A stretch of 7,475 nucleotides of DNA. Source: Hyphomicrobiales bacterium (lineage in GTDB: Bacteria > Pseudomonadota > Alphaproteobacteria > Rhizobiales > Aestuariivirgaceae). The DNA lies in assembly GCA_013002595.1 (NCBI GenBank), contig JABDJG010000073.1, positions 1-7,475 on the forward strand, read 5' to 3'. Below, piece after piece: positions 1-6,211 of the stretch. The position numbers and the translations under genes are program-made. The stretch's first letter is position 1. Each line of letters starts with the position of its first letter. The notes under the pieces were generated by a model, which had not been told where the DNA came from, searched no databases, and saw only the letters and a program-made list of their open reading frames with translations.

Positions 1-480
1 GACCGTCATGTCATCGACCTTGACGACTTCCTTCAGGAGCGAAGGCATCGACATGCCGTCGAAATATTCCCACGCGGTGCCGGCCGTGTACTGGTGCCAG
101 GGGTGGTCCTTCTTGAGTTGACGCATGAAGGAAAATACGACATCGTCGGCGTTGAAATCGCGGGTTGGGGTGAAATAGTCGGTGGTATGGAACTTCACGC
201 CGGCGCGCAATTTGAAGGTGTACTCAAGGCCATCATCTGAAACCGACCAGCTTTCTGCCAGGCCGGGTCCGATTTTGGTGGTGCCAAGCTCGAATTCGGC
301 CAGCTTGTTGTAAAGGGTCCGTGATGAGGCATCGAACGTGGTGCCGGCGGTGTATAGCGCGGCATCAAAGCCTTCCGGAGAGCCTTCCGAGCAATGAACC
401 AGTGTCTTTGCAGACACGCTTGCAGTGCTGAGCATGGTGGCGCCAAGTGCGGCGGCCAGCAGTAGCTTGTACTTCCTCAT
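1..480 (-). CDS. dppA: DppA-type peptide ABC transporter substrate-binding protein, 5' part (partial)
   Basis: This is the first 160 codons of a periplasmic extracellular solute-binding protein of family 5 (SBP_bac_5); the rest lies beyond the left edge. In this family the protein captures di- or oligopeptides (some members take haem or 5-aminolevulinate) and delivers them to a DppBCDF-type permease. Residues 1-24 form a Sec signal peptide: basic MRKYK, a hydrophobic core, and an AXA-like SVSA|K cleavage site. There is no lipobox Cys. The mature start KTLVHCSEGSPEGFD is very close to what I recall of E. coli DppA. Further family blocks follow: GTTFDASSRTLYNKL at about 43-57, GPGLAESWSVSDDG at about 67-80, and the NADDVVFSF block at about 110-118. 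The start at 480 is supported by an AAGGGAGAA Shine-Dalgarno 5-10 bases upstream. Peptide binding is a secure family call; the exact ligand is not. It follows the FAD oxidase gene on the same strand after 217 bases, so it probably has its own promoter. Confidence 0.9.
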   Translation of the reverse strand, partial: MRKYKLLLAAALGATMLSTASVSAKTLVHCSEGSPEGFDAALYTAGTTFDASSRTLYNKLAEFELGTTKIGPGLAESWSVSDDGLEYTFKLRAGVKFHTTDYFTPTRDFNADDVVFSFMRQLKKDHPWHQYTAGTAWEYFDGMSMPSLLKEVVKVDDMTV

Positions 481-697
481 TAAACTTCTCCCTTATTTCA
501 TTTGTAAAGCTTTCCGCACGAGGGCTGCGGAGCTGGGTCTAAGACTGACAGGAATCCGGAATGTTGGAAACACTGAATAGACCGCGACAGGCATAATAAT
601 GCCCAACGGCAGAGAATATGCGTTATTTTGCCGGGTTAACGGCTCGTTTTGTTCGATTTGACGGTAGAATCCGTCAAAGTGGTGAAAACTGCCGGTG
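481..697 (-). promoter_or_regulatory. Intergenic leader upstream of the dppA-type gene
   Basis: These 217 bases lie between the end of the FAD oxidase gene and the start of dppA, both on the minus strand. The region is less GC-rich than its surroundings and should hold the dppA promoter, but I cannot pick a convincing -35/-10 pair. Weak candidates on the minus strand are a TATTCT box near 612-617 and a TCTATT box near 575-580. A potential 5'-UTR hairpin pairs 513-518 with 526-531 (TCCGCA/TGCGGA, 7-base loop), with AGC/GCT flanks that could extend it across a bulge. A short inverted repeat GGCAT-AATA-ATGCC lies at 590-603. The Shine-Dalgarno AAGGGAGAA sits next to the dppA start. An open frame through part of this interval has no family resemblance and I do not call it a gene. 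Confidence 0.4.
657..678. repeat. 8-bp perfect inverted repeat just past the FAD oxidase stop
   Basis: TTTGACGG (657-664) and CCGTCAAA (671-678) are perfect reverse complements separated by 6 bases, beginning 19 bases after the oxidase stop codon. As RNA it would form an 8-bp stem with a 6-base loop. Neither strand has a run of T after the stem, so it is a poor intrinsic terminator. It could be a factor-assisted 3' end, a stabilising 3' hairpin, or an operator for the downstream dppA-type gene. Confidence 0.55.
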
Positions 698-1810
698 TTA
701 CCGAACAAAGCGCGCCGGCGACAGCGGCTCGGCTGTCACGCCGTGTTCGGCAATATCTGCTGGCATGTCGTGGCCGGCGATCAACGCGGCTGCGGTGCGT
801 GACAGAGCGGGCGATGTCTGGATGCCATAACCGCCCTGTCCGGTGAGCCAGAAGAATCCCTCCAAGACAGGATCGAAGCCGACAACCGGATTGCCGTCCG
901 GTGCAAACGTGCGCAGGCCACCCCAGGTGTGATCGACGCGGGTGACCTCGATATCCATGTACTGCATGAGCTGATCGATGGCTTCGGCAATCGCCATGTC
1001 GTCGGCCCAGGCATCGTGCGGATCGACCGGGGTGATGTCGGCGGGCGAGACCAGCAGCATGCCGCTTTGCGGTTTGAAATAGAATGTTTCGCCGGCGCTG
1101 GCAGTGACCGGCCAATTGTCAATATCGGCGCCGGGCGGCGGCGGTATCACGGCCACACTGCGGCGCTTGGGCTGTAGCCCGACACGCTGCGCTCCGGCCA
1201 ATTCGGCGACCTGATCGCCCCATGCGCCAGATGCGTTGACGAGTACCGGTGCCTCGAAGGTGCCGCCCTTGGCGGTCACATGCCAGTTGCCGGCGCGTCT
1301 TGAGATGGCGGTTGCGGGGCTATCACAGTGAACATGGCCACCGCGTTGCTTGAGGCGGCGCAGAAAAGCCTGGTGCAGGGCATCGACATCGACATCCAGA
1401 CAGGTGCCGTCATAGAGCACGGCTTCAATCGCATCGGTGCGCAGTAACGGGACCCGCTTTACGGCATCTTCGAGCGATATGTCGTGCATACCGACCTTGC
1501 GATAGTTGTCGACATCGGCGTCCTGGCCCGGCAGGCCGAGCAGCATTTCACCGCGCGGCGAGGTGATGGCTGTCGCGCAGAAGTCGTCATGCGGGTTCTT
1601 GAGAAAATCACCGGAAGCACGGGTAAGGGCGCGGACGGGGTCAGGGCCGTAGCCGGGAATCCAGGTGGCGGCTGAGCGGCCGGTTGAATGAAAGCCGGGG
1701 CGATCTTCCATCTCCAGAACGGTGACGGACAGATCGGCGGCCAGTTCGGCCGCAACGGAGGCGCCGGCAATGCCGGCACCGATGACAATGACATCGCTGG
1801 ACTGGGTCAT
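698..1810 (-). CDS. FAD-dependent amine / D-amino-acid oxidase (DAO family)
   Basis: A 370-residue flavoprotein of the DAO superfamily (PF01266), which oxidises amino acids or secondary amines with FAD. The N-terminal Rossmann motif is GAGIAG at 11-16 after a short beta strand (DVIVI). An acidic residue at the end of the second strand (E33 in VLEMED) would bind the FAD ribose. The HSTGRSAA block at 41-48 corresponds to the flavin-contact loop. NASGAWGDQVAELAG at 192-206 and a C-terminal FAD block (WGGLRTFAPDGNPVVG at 296-311, then LTGQGGYGIQTSPALSR at 322-338) complete the fold. Length is normal for single-domain DAO proteins. The frame stays open upstream to 1924, but the ATG at 1810 places the FAD motif at the expected distance from the N-terminus; the Shine-Dalgarno (GCAGAG) is weak. 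It is divergent from the DoeA-type gene, suggesting a shared pathway. Substrate is unknown: D-amino acid, glycine/sarcosine-like or another amine. No membrane segment or signal peptide is visible, so it is probably cytoplasmic. Confidence 0.88.
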   Translation of the reverse strand: MTQSSDVIVIGAGIAGASVAAELAADLSVTVLEMEDRPGFHSTGRSAATWIPGYGPDPVRALTRASGDFLKNPHDDFCATAITSPRGEMLLGLPGQDADVDNYRKVGMHDISLEDAVKRVPLLRTDAIEAVLYDGTCLDVDVDALHQAFLRRLKQRGGHVHCDSPATAISRRAGNWHVTAKGGTFEAPVLVNASGAWGDQVAELAGAQRVGLQPKRRSVAVIPPPPGADIDNWPVTASAGETFYFKPQSGMLLVSPADITPVDPHDAWADDMAIAEAIDQLMQYMDIEVTRVDHTWGGLRTFAPDGNPVVGFDPVLEGFFWLTGQGGYGIQTSPALSRTAAALIAGHDMPADIAEHGVTAEPLSPARFVR

Positions 1811-1900
1811 GACTCTGCTTGCGAACAGGTTTGAATTGGACTTGCGCGGCGATCCTATACACTTCAATCTCCGCGATGCAAACGATGAAGGCTGGAGCAC
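1811..1900. promoter_or_regulatory. Divergent promoter region between FAD oxidase and DoeA-type hydrolase
   Basis: This 90-base gap must drive both divergent genes. For the minus-strand oxidase, TTGCAT (1876-1881 read in reverse) and TATAGG (1854-1859) are separated by 16 bases. For the plus-strand hydrolase, TTGAAT (1831-1836) and CTATAC (1855-1860) are separated by 18 bases. The two -10 elements would overlap in the CCTATAC core at 1854-1860, which would make the two transcripts mutually exclusive or commonly regulated. Box matches are partial, so this is a candidate assignment only. Confidence 0.4.
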
Positions 1901-3085
1901 ATGATGAGTGACGCGGTATTGCATTTTCCCCGCAGTGAGTATGACGATCGGATCGCCCGGACGAGGGCCGCGATGGCTGATCGCGGCATCGATCTGATGA
2001 TTGTTTCAGATCCCTCCAACATGTGCTGGCTGACCGGCTATGACGGCTGGTCGTTCTATGTGCATCAGGCGGTGCTGCTGTCGCTCGAGGGCGAGCCGGT
2101 GTGGTGGGGCCGGGCGATGGACGGCAATGGCGCCAAGCGCACGGCGTTCATGGATCACGGCAATATCGAAGGCTATCCCGATCATTATGTGCAGTCCATC
2201 GAGCGGCATCCGATGGATCATCTGTCCGGCTTGATTGAGCAGCGCGGCTGGGACAAGGGCACCATTTCGGTTGAAATGGACAACTACTGGTTTACCGCAG
2301 CTGCCTTCGCCTCGCTGCAGCAGCATCTGCCGAATGCGGCGTTCTCGGACGCACAAGGGCTGGTCAACTGGCAACGGTCGGTCAAGAGCGACAATGAGGT
2401 CGAATTTATGCGGCGGGCGGCCCGGATCGTTGAGGCGATGCATGCCCAGATCGTCGAGCTGGCAGAGCCGGGACTGGCCAAGAACAAACTGGCCGCTGAG
2501 ATCCAGCGCACGTCCATTCTGGGGGCGGACGGGCATTGGGGTGATTACTGCGCCTTTGTGCCGATGCTGCCGTCGGGCATGGATGCAACCGCGCCGCATT
2601 TGACCTGGGACGATCGGCCGTTCAAGTCCGGCGAGAGCACGTTCTTTGAAATCGGCGGCTGTTACCGGCGCTACAACTGCCCGCAGTCGCGCACGCTGTT
2701 TCTCGGCAAGCCGCCGCAAAAGTATCTGGATGCGGAAAAGGCCGTGCTGGACGCGGTTGAAGCCGGGCTCGAGCAGGCAAGGCCAGGCAAGCGCTGTGAG
2801 GACATTGCCAATGCGTTCAACGAGACGCTCGGGCGGCACGGGTTCGTTAAGGACTCGCGGTGCGGCTATTCGATCGGGCTGTCCTACCCGCCCGACTGGG
2901 GCGAGCGGACAATGTCGTTCCGGGCCGGCGATATGTCCGAATTGAAACCGGGCATGATCTTCCATTTCATGCCGGCGCTGTGGCTGGATGACGGCGGGCT
3001 GGAGATCACCGAGCCGATCCTGATTACAGAGGACGGGGCGGAGTGTTTGTGCACGACGGAGCGCAAGCTGTTTGTGAAGGACTGA
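1901..3085 (+). CDS. doeA: DoeA/EutD-type ectoine hydrolase-family protein (M24 fold)
   Basis: A 394-residue cytoplasmic protein with a creatinase-like N-terminal domain (about 10-160) and a pita-bread M24 domain (about 165-390). The blocks LTGYDGWSFYVHQ (44-56), EGYPDHYVQSIERHPMD (90-106), APHLTWDDRPF (231-241) and GYSIGLSYPPDWGERTMS (322-339) are those I associate with DoeA/EutD, which opens the ectoine ring to acetyl-diaminobutyrate. Typical M24 metal ligands are mostly missing: the first Asp is E250 (FFEIGG), the second falls at Q262 (CPQSRT), the GHG histidine is Y323, and the first Glu region reads FHFMPAL; only the late Glu (E368 region) remains. That pattern is expected for DoeA rather than for a true Xaa-Pro peptidase. 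From memory, Halomonas EutD uses a Glu near position 255 as covalent nucleophile; E250 is the likely equivalent. Two ATG codons (1901, 1904) are possible; GGAG at 1894-1897 fits 1904 slightly better. No doeB is adjacent, so the real substrate may differ from ectoine. Confidence 0.82.
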   Translation: MMSDAVLHFPRSEYDDRIARTRAAMADRGIDLMIVSDPSNMCWLTGYDGWSFYVHQAVLLSLEGEPVWWGRAMDGNGAKRTAFMDHGNIEGYPDHYVQSIERHPMDHLSGLIEQRGWDKGTISVEMDNYWFTAAAFASLQQHLPNAAFSDAQGLVNWQRSVKSDNEVEFMRRAARIVEAMHAQIVELAEPGLAKNKLAAEIQRTSILGADGHWGDYCAFVPMLPSGMDATAPHLTWDDRPFKSGESTFFEIGGCYRRYNCPQSRTLFLGKPPQKYLDAEKAVLDAVEAGLEQARPGKRCEDIANAFNETLGRHGFVKDSRCGYSIGLSYPPDWGERTMSFRAGDMSELKPGMIFHFMPALWLDDGGLEITEPILITEDGAECLCTTERKLFVKD

Positions 3086-3125
3086 CGCTGTTCACACCAC
3101 AACCTGGACCAGAAAGAGAATAACA

Positions 3126-3767
3126 ATGCCTTATGCCGGACAACCTCAAGACACCCCGATCCCGCCCGAGCTGAACCGCTGGAACTGGGGCGCCTTTCTG
3201 CTCAACTGGATATGGGGCATCGGCAACAGCACCTATATTGCCTTTCTGATGTTCGTGCCGTTCGTGAACATGATCATGATCTTCGTTCTGGGCGCCAAGG
3301 GCAGCAAGTGGGCCTGGAAAAACCGTGTCTGGGCAGATGCGGACCATTTTAGGAGAACCCAGCGAAACTGGGCATTTGCCGGTCTGGCGGTGATCGCCGT
3401 CTTTATCCTGCTGTTCGGCTTGATATTCACTGCCTTTTTCATGCTGATGAAGAGCGGTGATGCCTACAAGTTATCGCTTGCCCAGGTGCGCTCAAATGAG
3501 CGGGTGATCGCGGTTATGGGCGAACCGATCGAAGCCGGCTGGTTCATGTCGGGCAATGTCAGCGTGAACGGACCGCAAGGCAGCGCCAACCTGTCGATCC
3601 CGATTTCCGGCCCGAAGAACTCCGGTACGGTGATCAGTGAGGCAACCAAGGTGGCCGGCGTCTGGAGAATTCACCTGCTCGTAGTCAGGGTGGATGGCGA
3701 CCCGACACCGATCGTCCTGATCAACACAAAGAATTTACAGATCCCCAATAGCGCGGTTGAGAGCTGA
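3126..3767 (+). CDS. Membrane protein with C-terminal Coa1 domain
   Basis: A 213-residue inner-membrane protein. The N-terminus holds a conserved aromatic block, LNRWNWGAFLLNWIWGIGN (16-34), then a hydrophobic segment at about 36-57, a basic cytoplasmic-looking stretch (58-81), and a second membrane helix at about 82-108. Residues 110-203 match the Coa1 pattern (cytochrome oxidase complex assembly protein 1): SGDAYKLSLAQVRSNERV, then MGEPIEAGW, then the IPISGPKNSGTVISEATK segment and a VWRIHLLVVRVDG strand. In mitochondria Coa1 acts in early Cox1 maturation; in bacteria the role of this two-part architecture is not established, so respiratory assembly is only inference. The ATG at 3126 is preceded by AAAGAGA. 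It follows the DoeA-type gene by 40 bases and precedes the glycosylase gene by 50, so read-through transcription is possible, but the functions appear unrelated. Confidence 0.78.
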   Translation: MPYAGQPQDTPIPPELNRWNWGAFLLNWIWGIGNSTYIAFLMFVPFVNMIMIFVLGAKGSKWAWKNRVWADADHFRRTQRNWAFAGLAVIAVFILLFGLIFTAFFMLMKSGDAYKLSLAQVRSNERVIAVMGEPIEAGWFMSGNVSVNGPQGSANLSIPISGPKNSGTVISEATKVAGVWRIHLLVVRVDGDPTPIVLINTKNLQIPNSAVES

Positions 3768-3817
3768 GGCTATGCTGGGGTGGAATTGCAGGTCGTGTGT
3801 TGTGAGGAGGTGAGCGC

Positions 3818-4483
3818 GTGGGTTTTCAAAAGATATTGGAGCTTGCCGCCGGTCACCGGGGCAGCGAAGCGGCGGTTCTGGAGCAACTGTCCGAGGTGAT
3901 GCCGGTGTCTGAGCTGGCAGCGCTCGGCGATGACCGGTGGTTATCGCAGATAACCAGGTGCGTGTTTCAGGCCGGCTTCAGCTGGAAGGTCATCGAGACC
4001 AAGTGGCCGGGGTTCGAAGAGGCCTTTGAGGGCTTTCAGCCGCGGCGCTGGAAGATGATGTCGGACGATGACCTCGACCGGCTGGTCAAGGACAAGGCGA
4101 TCGTGCGCAATCCGCAAAAAATCCTGTCGGTGCGCGGCAATGCCCAGTTCCTTTGCGATCTGGCAGACGAGCACGGCAGTGCGGCGGCGTTCTTTGCCGG
4201 CTGGCCGGTGAGCGATCAGATCGGCTTGATGGACTTGATGAAAAAGCGTGGCAGCCGGCTTGGCGGCACCACCGGGCAGGTCCTTTTGCGACGCATGGGC
4301 AAGGACGGGTTCATCATGAGCGGTGATGTGGTCAAGGCGCTGATCCGCGAGGGTATTGTCGACAAGCCGCCGACGTCCAAAAAAGCACTTGCCACGGTGC
4401 AGGATGCGTTCAATGCCTGGCATGACGAGACCGGGCGGCCCTATACGCATCTGAGCCGGATTCTGGCGATGAGCGTGGGATAG
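3818..4483 (+). CDS. DNA-3-methyladenine glycosylase I (Tag)-like protein, divergent
   Basis: A 221-residue protein of the Adenine_glyco family (PF03352, HhH-GPD superfamily), whose founding member Tag excises 3-methyladenine from alkylated DNA. The family core is clear: FQAGFSWKVIETKWPGFEEAF at 50-70 (Trp56 aligns with Tag Trp46), DLDRLVKDKAIVRNPQKI at 85-102, RGNAQFL at 106-112, and the later RGSRLGGTTGQVLLRRMGKDG segment at 144-164. Two departures from E. coli Tag stand out: its base-contacting Glu38 aligns with Cys48, and the zinc-site Cys4, His17 and Cys179 have no obvious equivalents (a C-terminal His211 could match His175). It is longer than Tag at both the N- and C-terminal sides. Translation starts at GTG 3818, preceded by a strong GAGGAGG at 3804-3810. 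The stop lies six bases from the ispA stop on the other strand. The fold and DNA-repair class are well supported; the exact lesion specificity is not. Confidence 0.78.
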   Translation: MGFQKILELAAGHRGSEAAVLEQLSEVMPVSELAALGDDRWLSQITRCVFQAGFSWKVIETKWPGFEEAFEGFQPRRWKMMSDDDLDRLVKDKAIVRNPQKILSVRGNAQFLCDLADEHGSAAAFFAGWPVSDQIGLMDLMKKRGSRLGGTTGQVLLRRMGKDGFIMSGDVVKALIREGIVDKPPTSKKALATVQDAFNAWHDETGRPYTHLSRILAMSVG

Positions 4484-4489
4484 GCGACT

Positions 4490-5374
4490 CTAAGTCTTCC
4501 GGTTCACCACAAACCGGGCGGCATCTTCCAGGTTTGTCGCCTTGTTACCGTACCGGTGGACGGCGGCAACGGCTTCTTCGACCAACTCGTTTGCCTTGGT
4601 GCGGGCGCCATCGAGGCCGAACAGGTCGATAAAGGTCGCCTTGCCGGCTTCGGCGTCTTTCTGGGTCTGCTTGCCGAGCTGTTCCGGCGTTGACTCCACA
4701 TCGAGAATGTCGTCGGCGATCTGGAAGGCAAGGCCGATCTTGTCGGCATAGGTGCGCAGGGCCTTGTGGTCGACCTCGTCGGCCCTGGCGAGGATGGCGC
4801 CGGCCTCAAGCGAAAAGCCGAACAGGGCGCCGGTCTTCAGGCTCTGGATGCGCATGATTTCCTCAAGCGTCTGGCCGGTGCGCTGCTCGGCCATCAGATC
4901 GAGCATCTGGCCGCCGACCATGCCGTCCTTGCCGGCAGCGCGGGCAAGCGACAGCACAAGCTCGGCGCGGACCCGGGGGTCGGCGTGGGTTGCCGGATCG
5001 GCGGCAATTTCGAAGGCAAATGTCAACAGGCCGTCGCCGGCCAGGATCGCGGTTGCCTCGTCGAAGGCGATATGGCACGTCGGCTTGCCACGGCGCAGGT
5101 CATCATCGTCCATGGCCGGCAAGTCGTCATGGACCAGCGAATAGCAATGGATGCATTCGAGCGCGACACCGGTGCGCAGGGCGCTTTGTTCGCCGACATC
5201 GAACAGGCGGGCGCTTTCCATCACGAAAAAGGGCCGCAAGCGCTTGCCCTGGCCGAGCGACGAATAGCGCATGGCTTCGACGACCTGTCGGGCCGGCGCA
5301 TCAAGCGGCAGCAGTTCATCCAGCAAAGTGTCGACAGCCTGTGCGGTCTGCTTGAGCGATGTTTCGAATGTCAT
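4490..5374 (-). CDS. ispA: Farnesyl diphosphate synthase (polyprenyl synthetase family)
   Basis: A 294-residue cytoplasmic prenyltransferase that condenses IPP with DMAPP and GPP to give farnesyl diphosphate, feeding undecaprenyl phosphate, quinone and hopanoid synthesis. The first Asp-rich motif is HDDLPAMDDDDLRRGKPT at 82-99 with the bacterial DDX4D spacing, and the second is FQIADDILD at 217-225. Substrate-binding GQGKRLRP (41-48), the GGQMLDL block at 154-160 and KTGALF at 180-185 are all present. Tyr78, five residues before the first Asp, favours C15 rather than longer products. Length matches E. coli IspA. The frame is open upstream to 5455, but ATG 5374 gives the normal family N-terminus; no clear Shine-Dalgarno precedes it. 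It is divergent from mtgA and convergent with the tag-like gene. A geranylgeranyl synthase assignment is the main alternative, less likely on the Tyr78 criterion. Confidence 0.93.
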   Translation of the reverse strand: MTFETSLKQTAQAVDTLLDELLPLDAPARQVVEAMRYSSLGQGKRLRPFFVMESARLFDVGEQSALRTGVALECIHCYSLVHDDLPAMDDDDLRRGKPTCHIAFDEATAILAGDGLLTFAFEIAADPATHADPRVRAELVLSLARAAGKDGMVGGQMLDLMAEQRTGQTLEEIMRIQSLKTGALFGFSLEAGAILARADEVDHKALRTYADKIGLAFQIADDILDVESTPEQLGKQTQKDAEAGKATFIDLFGLDGARTKANELVEEAVAAVHRYGNKATNLEDAARFVVNRKT

Positions 5375-5430
5375 AGAGGAACTGCGAGGCACTGTTGGTG
5401 GTTGGGAATTGTTGCGTATCGTCTTAAAAC
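5375..5430. promoter_or_regulatory. Short divergent promoter region ispA / mtgA
   Basis: Only 56 bases separate the two divergent starts. On the plus strand TTGGTG (5395-5400) and TATCGT (5417-5422) are spaced by 16 bases, which would start mtgA mRNA within a few bases of its ATG at 5431. Neither gene has a visible Shine-Dalgarno. Part of the ispA promoter probably lies inside the mtgA coding sequence. The box matches are modest. Confidence 0.35.
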
Positions 5431-6174
5431 ATGACGCAGAAAAGTGAAAGTGCAAGTCCAGGGAGTAATTGGTTGCGGGTCCCCGATACAGAACGCGGGC
5501 GGTCAGGCTGGTTCGGGCGGATCATCCGTTTGGCGTTGCTGGTGCTGGTGCTGCCGTTCGTCCTGACGCTGGTTTACCGGGCGGTGCCGCCGCCGGCCTC
5601 GGCGCTGATGCTGTTGCGCGCTGCCGGCGGGGCGGGCATCGACTACCGTTGGCGGCCTGCCGAAAAGATCTCACGCCATCTGGTGCATGCGGTGGTGGTA
5701 TCCGAGGATGCGCGCATCTGCCGGCATAATGGTGTCGACTGGGATGTCCTGCGCGGGCTGGTGGTCGAGGCGCTCGATGAGGATGGGCAGCCGGTGCGCG
5801 GCGGATCGACGATCGCCATGCAGACCGCCAAGAACCTGTTCTTGTGGCCACACAGGTCCTATGTGCGAAAGGGTCTTGAAATTCCGATCAGCCTTTGGAT
5901 CGATTTTACCTGGCCGAAACGGCGGATAATGGAGGTCTATCTCAATATCGCCGAATGGGGTCCGGGGGTCTATGGGGCCGAGGCGGCAAGCCAGCGGTAC
6001 TTCAAGACATCCGCTGCCAAGTTGTCCGCACGCCAGGCCGCGCTCCTGGCGGCAGCCTTGCCCAACCCCATGATCTACCGGGCCGGCAAGCCGGGTCCCA
6101 GGCTGCGGCAGCGGGCGCAGCGGGTCCGGGCGCGGATGCGCGGGGCAAAGGCGCATGCCATGTGTCTTAAGTAA
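5431..6174 (+). CDS. mtgA: Monofunctional biosynthetic peptidoglycan glycosyltransferase
   Basis: A 247-residue GT51 enzyme that polymerises lipid II into glycan strands at the outer face of the inner membrane. After a hydrophilic N-tail, one transmembrane anchor spans about 31-50 (IIRLALLVLVLPFVLTLVYR). The catalytic domain shows the GT51 motifs in order: SEDARICRHNGVDWD at 91-105 (Glu92 is the expected catalytic base), RGGSTIAMQTAKNLFLW at 123-139, RKGLEIPISLWID at 146-158 and KRRIMEVYLNIAEWGPGVYG at 163-182, followed by the ASQRYF and LSARQAALLAAALPNP segments. No transpeptidase domain follows, so it is MtgA rather than a class A PBP. The usual Phe of the first motif (EDxxF) is Ile97 here, a mild deviation. 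The start at 5431 lacks a Shine-Dalgarno, but the next in-frame Met (60) would remove the membrane anchor. It sits upstream of rpmF, a pairing I associate with rhizobial-type genomes. Confidence 0.93.
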   Translation: MTQKSESASPGSNWLRVPDTERGRSGWFGRIIRLALLVLVLPFVLTLVYRAVPPPASALMLLRAAGGAGIDYRWRPAEKISRHLVHAVVVSEDARICRHNGVDWDVLRGLVVEALDEDGQPVRGGSTIAMQTAKNLFLWPHRSYVRKGLEIPISLWIDFTWPKRRIMEVYLNIAEWGPGVYGAEAASQRYFKTSAAKLSARQAALLAAALPNPMIYRAGKPGPRLRQRAQRVRARMRGAKAHAMCLK

Positions 6175-6211
6175 GACGAGATATCGCAGGCCGATTTGGC
6201 GTTTCTGCTCT

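Noticed and set aside
493..708. 71-codon minus-strand open frame between the oxidase and dppA-type genes
   Set aside because: It overlaps the oxidase 3' end, has no family resemblance or good ribosome site, and covers a region better explained as leader/regulatory DNA.
1811..1924. Upstream extension of the FAD oxidase to 1924 (38 extra residues)
   Set aside because: It would overlap the start of the divergent hydrolase gene and place an unrelated peptide before the FAD motif; ATG 1810 gives the usual N-terminus.
2006..2965. 319-codon open frame on the minus strand opposite the DoeA-type gene
   Set aside because: Arg/Pro/His-rich shadow of a GC-rich gene; the plus-strand frame carries clear DoeA/M24 blocks over the whole interval.
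4766..5434. 222-codon plus-strand open frame opposite ispA
   Set aside because: Antisense shadow of ispA, which has both Asp-rich motifs and full family length.
5375..5455. Upstream extension of ispA to a TTG at 5455
   Set aside because: It would overlap the mtgA start and the extra residues are not family-like; ATG 5374 fits IspA length.
6164..6177. GTCTTA-AG-TAAGAC across the mtgA stop as a terminator; GTCTTAA also occurs just before mtgA
   Set aside because: A 2-base loop cannot form a stable hairpin, there is no T tract, and a 7-base match flanking the gene is easily chance.
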